DNA of 64,000 nucleotides from Sphingobium fuliginis (GTDB lineage: Bacteria; Pseudomonadota; Alphaproteobacteria; Sphingomonadales; Sphingomonadaceae), in contig NZ_SEON01000004.1 of NCBI RefSeq assembly GCF_004152845.1, positions 1 to 64,000 of the forward strand, given 5' to 3'. This document shows positions 19,632-27,109 of this stretch, one piece after another (within the stretch, counting starts at the first letter, position 1; the number at the start of each line of letters is the position of its first letter). A program made the translations under genes and the position numbers. The notes beneath the pieces are model-generated. The model ran no database searches. It was given only the letters and a program-made list of their open reading frames with translations, and had not been told where the DNA came from.

Positions 19632-21188
19632 TCAATGCATCGCGACCGCTTGCCCCTTGGGCAAGGGACGCAGGAACAGCACCAGCGGCAATACGGCGAT
19701 GATGCCGACCGCCAGCATCGTGAAGATGTCGTTATAGGTCATCACCAGCGCTTCCCGCTGGATCGTGCCTGCCAGCGATCGAAGCGCGGCGTCCTGCCCG
19801 CCCAGCGAATGGGCGAGGCCGCCGATATAATCCTGCACCTGCCCGCTATTGGCGCTCAGGCTTTCCTCCATGCGGCGGCTGTGCAGCCAGCTTCGCTGGT
19901 CCTGGATGGTGGCGATGCCCGCCAGCGCCAGCGATCCGCCCAGATTGCGGACGGCGTTGAACAGCCCGGCGGCATCGCCCGCATCCTCGCGCGGGACCGA
20001 TGCGATGGCCGCCTGGTTGAGGAACAGGAAACCGAATACGCTGCCCACGCCGCGCAGCAATTGCGACTCGACGAAATCATGGCCTACCGCCTGATTGGTC
20101 AACACCGTGTCGACCCAGCAGCTCGTCGCCATGATGAGCAGCCCGGCGCCCACCGCGATGCGGATGTCGAGGTGCCGGATCAGCAGGGGGGTGAGCGGCA
20201 TCAGCATCAGGCTCGGAATGCCGGACAGCAGGACGATGCGGCCCGATTGCAGCGCGTCATAGCCGGCGATCGCCGCCAGGAACTGCGGAATGACGAAGGC
20301 GGTGCCGTAAAGCATCATGCCGATCACCAGCCCCATCAGCGCAACGGCCCCGAATTGCCTGTCGAGCAGCAGCTTCAGCCGGATGACGGGCCTTTTCGCG
20401 AAATATTGCCCGGCGAACAGCAGGATGAAGCCGATGCCGGAGACGACCGACATCAGGACGATCTCGCTGCTCTGGAACCATTGTTCCCGCTGCCCCTCCT
20501 CCAGCACGATGGTAAGGCCGCCCAGGCCCAGCGCCATGCCCGCGATGCCCAGCCAGTCGGCCTGCCGGAATTCGCTGAGGCGCGGCTTTTGATGCGGCAT
20601 CGTCACCAGCAGCAGGGTGATCAGCACGATGCCCACGGGCAGGTTCAGGAAGAAGGCATAGTGCCAGCTTATATTCTCCGTCAGCCATCCGCCGACCAGC
20701 GGGCCGAGCACCGGCCCAAGAATGGCGGTGACGCCGAACAGCGCATTGCCGATCGGCTGCTGCGAACGGGGAAGGCGCGTGGCGATGATGGTCATCGCCG
20801 TGGGGATCAGCGCGCCGCCGGTAAAGCCCTGGCCGACGCGGCCGATGACCATGGTGGTAAGGTCGCCGGCCACGCCGCACAGCATCGAAAAGCCGGTGAA
20901 CAGAAAGGCGGCGGCGAGCAGCAGGGTGCGCAGCCCCAGCAGCCGTTCCAGCCAGGCTGCCAGCGGAATGACGATGATCTCCGCGACCAGATAGGATGTC
21001 GCGATCCAGGTGCCCTCCGTGCCGCTGGCGCCGATCTCGCCCTGTATCGTGGGCAGCGCGGAATTGACGATGGAAATGTCCAGCGTCGCCATCATCGCGC
21101 CCAGGCTTCCGGCGATGACGGCCAGCCACGCGGCGGTGTCGGCGCGTTCGGGAAGGGGCGGCGCGGCCGAAGCGGCGGTGGCGTTCAT
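19632..21188 (-). CDS. DHA2 (EmrB/QacA) MFS drug:H+ antiporter
   Basis: A 518-residue inner-membrane transporter with about 14 membrane helices. The N-terminal motif D1-like LDISIVNSALPTIQG, the antiporter motif C GPLVGGWLTENISWHYAFFLNLPVG and motif A-like RVGQGFTGGALIPTA identify the EmrB subfamily. It exports hydrophobic toxicants with the HlyD adaptor encoded upstream and the NodT channel downstream. Its start overlaps the adaptor stop by ATGA (21185-21188). Confidence 0.94.
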   Translation of the reverse strand: MNATAASAAPPLPERADTAAWLAVIAGSLGAMMATLDISIVNSALPTIQGEIGASGTEGTWIATSYLVAEIIVIPLAAWLERLLGLRTLLLAAAFLFTGFSMLCGVAGDLTTMVIGRVGQGFTGGALIPTAMTIIATRLPRSQQPIGNALFGVTAILGPVLGPLVGGWLTENISWHYAFFLNLPVGIVLITLLLVTMPHQKPRLSEFRQADWLGIAGMALGLGGLTIVLEEGQREQWFQSSEIVLMSVVSGIGFILLFAGQYFAKRPVIRLKLLLDRQFGAVALMGLVIGMMLYGTAFVIPQFLAAIAGYDALQSGRIVLLSGIPSLMLMPLTPLLIRHLDIRIAVGAGLLIMATSCWVDTVLTNQAVGHDFVESQLLRGVGSVFGFLFLNQAAIASVPREDAGDAAGLFNAVRNLGGSLALAGIATIQDQRSWLHSRRMEESLSANSGQVQDYIGGLAHSLGGQDAALRSLAGTIQREALVMTYNDIFTMLAVGIIAVLPLVLFLRPLPKGQAVAMH

Positions 21189-22351
21189 CGGTCGATCCGG
21201 GCGTTATGCCGCTCCTGCTCCCGGCGGATCTGCGCGGCGGCGTTCCGGGCCGAACGGGTGTCGACGGACACTTCGACGGACATGCCGGGGACCAGCAGCT
21301 TCCGGGTTTCGGGGCCGGCGCTGACGGCGATGCGCACCGGGATGCGCTGGACGATCTTGGTGAAATTGCCGGTGGCGTTCTGCGGCGGCAGGACCGAAAA
21401 CTGGGCGCCGGTGCCGGGCGCGATGCTGGCGACCCGTCCAGGCAGCTCGATCCCGGGCAGCGCATCCACCGCGATCGTCACCGACTGGCCGACGCGCATC
21501 AGGCCCAGTTGCGTTTCCTTGAAATTCGCCTCGACATAGAGGCTGGCCTTTGGAACCAGCGTCATCAGCCGGCTGGCGGCCTGAACGAACTGGCCCTGCC
21601 TGACGCTCCTGTCACCGATCCGCCCGTCGACGGCCGCCCGCAATATCGTCGCCTCCACATTGGTGCTGGCGGCCGAAAGCTGCGCGCGCGCGGCCTCGCC
21701 CTGCGCTTCCGCCTGCCGCACCTGCGTCTGCAGGGTGGCGATCCGCTTCTGCGCGCTGGTCAGCGTCGCCCTGGCCGCCGCGGCCCTCGCCCGCGCCTGG
21801 GTCGCCTGGTTCTGAAGCTCCGACAGGCGCTCGCGGGTCTCCGCACCGCTGGCCGCCAGCGGGCGATAGCGCTCCACCTCGCGCGCGGCGAAGGCGGCAT
21901 TGGCGTTGGCGGCGCTCAGATCGGCCTCGGCCTGCGCGACGGCGGCGCGTTGCTCCGCAATCTGGGCGACGACCCCGGCCGCATTGGCCTTGGCCACGTC
22001 GATCTGCGCCACGGACTGGGCCGCCTGCGCCCGGTAATCGCGCGGATCGATCTGAACCAGCGGCTGGCCGGCCTTCACATCCTGGTTCTCATCGACGAAG
22101 ACGCGGTCGACATAGCCGGACACCTTGGGCGCGACGGTGATCGAATCGGCCTGGATATAGGCGTCGTTGGTCGATTCCTGATATTTGCCGAAGGTTTCGA
22201 AGCGGATGAACCACAGCACGCCGCCGCCGATCAGCGCCAGCGCCACGAGCAGCAGGATCAGGCGTGCGCGTGGGCTTCTGAGCGCGGAGGGGCGGCTCTG
22301 GCCCGAGTCGTCGCCATGGGGGGGAGAAGAAGCCACTGTCTCAGAACTCAT
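21185..22351 (-). CDS. HlyD/EmrA family periplasmic adaptor
   Basis: A 388-residue membrane-fusion protein. A single N-terminal anchor (about 30-50, LILLLVALALIGGGVLWF) is followed by a biotinyl-lipoyl half motif (TVAPKVSGYVDRVFV), a long coiled-coil hairpin rich in Ala/Gln/Arg (about 100-225), and the second lipoyl half with DGRIGDRSVRQGQFV. It bridges the MFS permease to the outer-membrane channel. First gene of the operon, divergent from marR across an 80-base control region. The ribosome site at 22351 is weak. Confidence 0.93.
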   Translation of the reverse strand: MSSETVASSPPHGDDSGQSRPSALRSPRARLILLLVALALIGGGVLWFIRFETFGKYQESTNDAYIQADSITVAPKVSGYVDRVFVDENQDVKAGQPLVQIDPRDYRAQAAQSVAQIDVAKANAAGVVAQIAEQRAAVAQAEADLSAANANAAFAAREVERYRPLAASGAETRERLSELQNQATQARARAAAARATLTSAQKRIATLQTQVRQAEAQGEAARAQLSAASTNVEATILRAAVDGRIGDRSVRQGQFVQAASRLMTLVPKASLYVEANFKETQLGLMRVGQSVTIAVDALPGIELPGRVASIAPGTGAQFSVLPPQNATGNFTKIVQRIPVRIAVSAGPETRKLLVPGMSVEVSVDTRSARNAAAQIRREQERHNARIDR

Positions 22352-22369
22352 CGATGGAACCCGCAGATC

Positions 22370-22425
22370 GCAATACCGTCCCCTATGCTCGCGCTTGCAC
22401 CATAGCGCAATACCATTTATTGAGG
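22370..22425. promoter_or_regulatory. efflux operon / marR control region with direct and inverted repeats
   Basis: Two direct copies of GCAATACC (22370-22377 and 22407-22414) are spaced 37 bases apart. The second overlaps an inverted repeat CAATA-n5-TATTG (22408-22422). This position, between divergent efflux and marR genes, is where a MarR dimer would bind to control both. Confidence 0.45.
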
Positions 22426-22431
22426 TTCCTC

Positions 22432-22863
22432 ATGAATGGCGCCGACGAACAGCTACTGACCGACCTGTTTCGGGTCATCACATTGATCCGCAGATCGTTC
22501 GACCGCGCGATGACGGAACAGGGCGCATCGCTCGCCCAGACCAAGATATTGATGTGCATAAAGGCGCAGCTGGGAACGGCGCGCGCCGCCGACATTGCCG
22601 AGATCATGAATCTCGCGCCGCGCACGGTGACGGAGGCGCTGGACGGGCTGGAGCGCGAGGGCCTGATCCAGCGGGTGCCGGACAGGGACGATCGGCGGGT
22701 GAAGCGGCTGGCCATCACTCCGGCCGGAGAGGCGGCGGTCGCCGTGACGGAGCCTCTCCGCCTGCAACTGGGGGGAAAGCTTTTGAAGGCGCTGAACCCT
22801 TCGGAACGGCGGCATTTCCATGCTGCGCTGCAAAAATTATTGCAGGGACTGGACGACGCCTGA
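22432..22863 (+). CDS. MarR family transcriptional regulator
   Basis: A 143-residue winged-helix regulator. The helix-turn-helix core is ARAADIAEIMNLAPRTVTEALDGLEREGLI and the wing is VPDRDDRRVKRLAITPAG, diagnostic of MarR. Start ATG 22432 has GAGG six bases before it; an in-frame ATG at 22354 would add 26 unrelated residues and leave almost no promoter. It likely represses the divergent efflux operon and is released by a phenolic or lipophilic ligand, as for EmrR/MarR. Confidence 0.92.
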   Translation: MNGADEQLLTDLFRVITLIRRSFDRAMTEQGASLAQTKILMCIKAQLGTARAADIAEIMNLAPRTVTEALDGLEREGLIQRVPDRDDRRVKRLAITPAGEAAVAVTEPLRLQLGGKLLKALNPSERRHFHAALQKLLQGLDDA

Positions 22864-22940
22864 CCTTTTGATTCGCGCGATATTCTCTGTTATCATCGCC
22901 CCGCTCGACCGGCATAAGCCCGGCGGCAAGGGAGAGTGCG

Positions 22941-23048
22941 ATGGAGCGTATGCATTACAGCATGTGCCAATGCAGCGTCGGGTTGCTGAGCCTGTGCAGC
23001 GCGTCGGCCCTGGCGTTGACCGGCACGCTTTATATCCTCCTCCACTGA
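22941..23048 (+). CDS. 35-residue Cys-rich single-helix ORF
   Basis: ATG 22941 to TGA 23048, preceded by AAGGGAGAG at a good distance. The product MERMHYSMCQCSVGLLSLC is followed by a hydrophobic run LALTGTLYILL. It is longer than chance would favour with such a ribosome site, but no family is recognised. It follows marR in the same direction, so it could be its downstream partner or a leader. Confidence 0.35.
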   Translation: MERMHYSMCQCSVGLLSLCSASALALTGTLYILLH

Positions 23049-23112
23049 CGGCCAGCGGGCAATCGTCCGGAACGACGCGCCGCGGGGTCGAATGCGGCGC
23101 GCGCCCTGAATA

Positions 23113-24966
23113 TCAATCCTTTTCCACCTGGCCCACGTCCCGCACCGCGCCGCGCGCCGCATTGGTGGTGAGCGCCGCATAGGCCCGCAGGGCGGGCGAC
23201 ACATGGCGCTTGCGGCCGAACGGCTTCCACGCCTTCGCGCCGCGCGCCTCCATTTCCGCCTTGCGGGCGGCGATGACGGCGTCGTCCAGGTCCAGCCTGA
23301 TCACGCGATTGGGAATGTCGATGAGGATGGGGTCGCCGGTCGCGATCAGCGCGATCAGCCCGCCTTCGGCCGCTTCGGGCGACACATGGCCGATGGAAAG
23401 GCCCGAAGTGCCGCCGGAAAAGCGCCCGTCGGTGATCAGGGCGCAGGCCTTGCCCAGCCCCTTCGACTTCAGATAGCTGGTCGGGTAGAGCATTTCCTGC
23501 ATGCCCGGCCCGCCCTTGGGCCCTTCATAGCGGATGACGACGACATCGCCCGCCTTCACTTCATTGCCCAGGATGCCGGCGACCGCAGCGTCCTGGCTTT
23601 CATAGACCCGTGCCGTGCCGTGGAAGGTCAGGATGGATTCGTCCACCCCGGCCGTCTTCACGATGCAGCCTTCGGGGGCGATATTGCCGAACAGCACGGC
23701 CAGCCCGCCATCCTTGGAAAAGGGATGCGCCGCGCTGCGGATGACGCCGGTCTCGCGGTCGGTGTCCAGTTCCTCCCAACGGGCGTTCTGGCTGAACGCC
23801 TGGGTGGTGCGGACGCCGCCGGGCGCGGCGCGGAAGAAGTTGCGGACCTCCTCGCTATTGGTGCGGCCGATGTCCCAGCGGTTGAGCGCGTCGCCCAGCG
23901 TCGGCGCATGGACGGTCGGCAGGCTGGCGTCGACCAGCCCGGCGCGCTCCAGTTCGCCCAGGATCGCCATGATGCCGCCCGCGCGATGGACATCCTCCAT
24001 ATGCACGTCATTCTTGGCTGGCGCGACCTTGCAGAGGCAGGGAACGCGCCGTGACAGCCGGTCGATGTCGGCCATGGTGAAATCCACCCCGCCCTCATAG
24101 GCGGCGGCGAGCAGGTGAAGCACCGTGTTGGTCGACCCGCCCATGGCGATGTCCAGGCTCATCGCGTTCTCGAACGCGGCGAAGGTGGCGATGTTGCGGG
24201 GCAGGGCCGATGCGTCGTCCTGTTCGTACCAGCGCTTGGCGAGGTCGACGATGGTGCGGCCCGCCTCCAGGAACAGCTTTTCGCGGTCGGCATGGGTGGC
24301 CAGCGTCGACCCGTTGCCCGGCAGCGACAGCCCCAGCGCTTCGGTCAGGCAGTTCATCGAATTGGCGGTGAACATGCCGGAGCAGGAACCGCAGGTCGGG
24401 CAGGCGGACCGCTCGATGACCTTCACTTCCTCGTCGGTATAGCTGTCGTCCGCCGCGACGACCATGGCGTCGACCAGGTCCAGCGCGACGGTCTTGCCGC
24501 GCAGCTCGGTCTTGCCGGCCTCCATCGGACCGCCCGAAACGAAGATGGTCGGGATGTTGAGGCGCATCGCGGCCATCAGCATGCCCGGCGTGATCTTGTC
24601 GCAGTTGGAAATGCACACCAGCGCGTCGGCGGTATGGGCGTTCACCATATATTCGACGCTGTCCGCGATCAGGTCGCGGCTGGGCAGCGAATAGAGCATG
24701 CCGTCATGGCCCATGGCGATGCCATCATCGACCGCGATGGTGTTGAATTCCTTGGCGACGCCGCCCGCCGCCTCGATCTCCCTCGCGACAAGCTGGCCCA
24801 GATCTTTGAGGTGCACATGCCCCGGCACGAACTGGGTGAAGCTGTTGGCGATAGCGATGATGGGCTTGCCGAAATCCTCGTCCCTCATGCCGGTGGCGCG
24901 CCAAAGGCCGCGGGCGCCCGCCATGTTGCGGCCATGGGTGCTGGTGCGTGAACGATAATGCGGCAT
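23113..24966 (-). CDS. ilvD: dihydroxy-acid dehydratase
   Basis: Branched-chain amino acid enzyme that dehydrates 2,3-dihydroxy-isovalerate and 2,3-dihydroxy-3-methylvalerate, 617 residues (typical). The iron-sulfur cluster cysteines are visible in SNCDKITPG and [20 protein letters not shown], and the motifs [16 protein letters not shown] and [19 protein letters not shown] fit IlvD/Edd. GAGGA lies 7-8 bases upstream of the ATG. It is divergent from a LysR regulator, with a leader hairpin at 24983-25015. Confidence 0.96.
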   Translation of the reverse strand: MPHYRSRTSTHGRNMAGARGLWRATGMRDEDFGKPIIAIANSFTQFVPGHVHLKDLGQLVAREIEAAGGVAKEFNTIAVDDGIAMGHDGMLYSLPSRDLIADSVEYMVNAHTADALVCISNCDKITPGMLMAAMRLNIPTIFVSGGPMEAGKTELRGKTVALDLVDAMVVAADDSYTDEEVKVIERSACPTCGSCSGMFTANSMNCLTEALGLSLPGNGSTLATHADREKLFLEAGRTIVDLAKRWYEQDDASALPRNIATFAAFENAMSLDIAMGGSTNTVLHLLAAAYEGGVDFTMADIDRLSRRVPCLCKVAPAKNDVHMEDVHRAGGIMAILGELERAGLVDASLPTVHAPTLGDALNRWDIGRTNSEEVRNFFRAAPGGVRTTQAFSQNARWEELDTDRETGVIRSAAHPFSKDGGLAVLFGNIAPEGCIVKTAGVDESILTFHGTARVYESQDAAVAGILGNEVKAGDVVVIRYEGPKGGPGMQEMLYPTSYLKSKGLGKACALITDGRFSGGTSGLSIGHVSPEAAEGGLIALIATGDPILIDIPNRVIRLDLDDAVIAARKAEMEARGAKAWKPFGRKRHVSPALRAYAALTTNAARGAVRDVGQVEKD

Positions 24967-24982
24967 GGGTCTGTCCTCGGTT

Positions 24983-25015
24983 CCTGTCCGGCCGCCTTAC
25001 GCCTTCGCGGACAGG
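24983..25015 (-). promoter_or_regulatory. hairpin in the ilvD leader
   Basis: CCTGTCCG (24983-24990) and CGGACAGG (25008-25015) form a perfect eight-base stem with a 17-base loop, starting 16 bases before the ilvD ATG. No attenuator-type Leu/Ile/Val-rich leader peptide or U-tract accompanies it, so it may instead be a LysR operator or simply a 5' stem. Confidence 0.4.
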
Positions 25016-25066
25016 TTGTGAAATATATTGCAGCCGCGCTATAAGGTCGCAGGATGACTGACTGAC

Positions 25067-25972
25067 ATGGACCTTCGCCAGCTCAACCATTTCCTCGCCG
25101 TGGCGGAGGAACTGCATTTCGGCCGCGCCGCCGAACGGCTGGGCATGACCCAGCCGCCGCTCAGCCAGTCGATCATGGCGCTGGAGCGGGAACTGGGCGC
25201 GCCTCTCTTCACCCGGACCAAGCGGCAGGTGGCGCTCACCCCCTTTGGACGGCAATGGCTGGAGCATGTCCGGCCCGCCGTGGGGGCCGTGGCCGACCTC
25301 GCTGCCGTGGCGCGGCGCCTGCAGGCCGGGACGGTCGGGCGGATTGTCCTCTCCTTCGTCAGTTCGGCGGACTACAGCATCCTGCCCACGTTGGTGCGGC
25401 GCTATGCCCATGCTTTCCCCAGGGTGGACATGACGCTGGTGGAAGCGACCAGCGACGTGCAGGTGGAGGCGCTGGTGGAAGGGCGGACCGACGCCGGGCT
25501 GCTGATCCCGCCCGCATCCGGCCTGCCCGCGGCCATCGATTATCGCCCGTTGCTGCGCGAGCCGCTGGTGGCCGCCGTGCCGGAGAATTGGGTGAAGGAC
25601 GGCCGCCTGCTGGTGGAGGACGGCAGGCTGGCCGGGGAGGGCTGGCTCGACCAGCCGCTGCTGCTCTTCCCGCGTCACGTCGCGCCCACCTTCCACGATC
25701 TTGTCATCGACCATTATCGGGCCCAGGGGCGGGAGCCGCACGTGCGCCAGCGGGCGATCCAGATGCAGACGATCATCAGCCTCGTCTCCGCCGACATGGG
25801 ATTGGCGTTGGTCCCCGCCTCGCTACGCAACCTCGCGCGCACGGGCGTGCGCTATCTGCCGCTGGCCGGCCTTGCCCCCATGCTGGAAACCGGCCTGGCG
25901 TGGCGCCGGTCGGACGAGGCGCCGACGCTGCGCGCCCTGCTGGGCATCGCCCTCGACATGGCCGGGGGCTGA
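25067..25972 (+). CDS. LysR family transcriptional regulator
   Basis: A 301-residue regulator. The N-terminal HTH (MDLRQLNHFLAVAEELHFGRAAERLGMTQPPLSQSI, continuous in the first 36 residues) is classic LysR, followed by a linker helix and the two-lobed effector domain with GRIVLSFVSSADYSILP and the DMGLALVP turn. It is transcribed away from ilvD, with about 100 bases between them, so ilvD is the natural but unproven target. The start has no strong ribosome site. Confidence 0.93.
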   Translation: MDLRQLNHFLAVAEELHFGRAAERLGMTQPPLSQSIMALERELGAPLFTRTKRQVALTPFGRQWLEHVRPAVGAVADLAAVARRLQAGTVGRIVLSFVSSADYSILPTLVRRYAHAFPRVDMTLVEATSDVQVEALVEGRTDAGLLIPPASGLPAAIDYRPLLREPLVAAVPENWVKDGRLLVEDGRLAGEGWLDQPLLLFPRHVAPTFHDLVIDHYRAQGREPHVRQRAIQMQTIISLVSADMGLALVPASLRNLARTGVRYLPLAGLAPMLETGLAWRRSDEAPTLRALLGIALDMAGG

Positions 25973-25977
25973 TCGCC

Positions 25978-26775
25978 TTATCGGACGACCGCGCGCGTAT
26001 AGAGGTGCCAGGTGGCATAGCCCAGCACGGGCAGCACCACCGCCAGCCCCACCAGCGCGGGCAGGGCGCCCAGCACCAGCAGCGCGACCACGATCAGGCC
26101 CCAGGCCGCGACCGTCACCGGATTATGCCATGCCACGCGGCAGGATGTGCGCACCGCGACGCCCCAACTGACCGGCTTGTCCACCGCCATGGGGAAGGAG
26201 ACGACGCTGACCGCCAGCGTCAGCAGCGCGAAGCCGAAGCCGACCAGATTGCCGAGCACGATCATCTGCCAGCCCTGCGACGTGCCGAATATGGCCGACA
26301 GGAAAGCGCCCACGGAGGATGTCGAGCCGGGCACATTTTCCAGCGTCGCATGATAGATGAACCAGGCCGTCGCCATCCACGCCATGAACAGCAGCGCCAG
26401 CACGCAGGTCAGGTCGAACAGGGCGGACCCGCCCGGCTTGCGGATCACGTCCAGGAAATGGCGCCAGCGCGCGTCCAGCCCGGCCTCCCGCCGCCGCGCC
26501 AGTTCGTAGAAACCGCTGGCGAAGGCCGGCCCCAGCAGGATCGCGCCCGCCACCAGCGGAAAGATCAGCGGCAGGATCGACATCCGGCTGGCCGACATGA
26601 TCGCGAGCGCGACGATGATCGGATAGATGAAGCCGATGAACACCAGATCGCCCCTTTTGGCGAGGAAATCGTCCCACCCCTGACGCAGGGCGACGCGCAG
26701 GTCGTCGAACGTGATGGTGCGGATGGAAATATCTTGCCCGGCGGACGCCGCCTGGGACGGGTGAGCCATTGCCAT
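25978..26775 (-). CDS. DUF2189 family integral membrane protein
   Basis: A 265-residue protein with about six hydrophobic helices (IGFIYPIIVALAIMSA, ILPLIFPLVAGAILLG, LTCVLALLFMAWMA, LGNLVGFGFALLTLAV, and two near the C-terminus). The N-terminal pattern DLRVALRQGWDDFLAKRGD plus YELARRREAG matches DUF2189, whose function is unknown. AGGAG sits 7-8 bases before the ATG at 26775. It ends 6 bases from the convergent LysR gene. Confidence 0.83.
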   Translation of the reverse strand: MAMAHPSQAASAGQDISIRTITFDDLRVALRQGWDDFLAKRGDLVFIGFIYPIIVALAIMSASRMSILPLIFPLVAGAILLGPAFASGFYELARRREAGLDARWRHFLDVIRKPGGSALFDLTCVLALLFMAWMATAWFIYHATLENVPGSTSSVGAFLSAIFGTSQGWQMIVLGNLVGFGFALLTLAVSVVSFPMAVDKPVSWGVAVRTSCRVAWHNPVTVAAWGLIVVALLVLGALPALVGLAVVLPVLGYATWHLYTRAVVR

Positions 26776-27109
26776 GGTTCGCTCTCCTGACCGAAAGCCA
26801 TGAAGCTCCTGTTCTTATATGTCCTCTGTCGGGACATGCGCGCTTTTCCGGGGCGAGCATCTCTCGGCATGAGGGAGCGCCTCATGGCCAATGGCGGCAT
26901 CCTACACCCGGAACAGGGCGCCCGCCAGCCCTTTGATGCCCCCCGCGGCTTCGCCTGTCGCGCCACTGCTGGATGATGCGCCTCCGGCATGTTTCTCAGT
27001 TATTGTGAATGTTATTTCGTTCAGCGATTTTTCGACGGTCCGCTTCTACGATCCGCTTCTGCGAACAGAACGACAGACCTGCGTCACGCGGGCAATCGGG
27101 AGGGATGAC
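26776..27109. other. intergenic region before the TonB-dependent receptor
   Basis: This 334-base region between two diverging genes holds a TGTCC-n7-GGACA inverted repeat at 26820-26836 and two direct copies of TCCGCTTCT (27039-27047 and 27052-27060, period 13). The strong GGGAGGGA ribosome site of the receptor is at its right end. No LacI-type palindrome like those of the cluster to the right is present here. Confidence 0.5.

Noticed and set aside
24967..25066. Transcription attenuator for ilvD
   Set aside because: No leader peptide rich in Ile, Leu or Val and no terminator with T-run.
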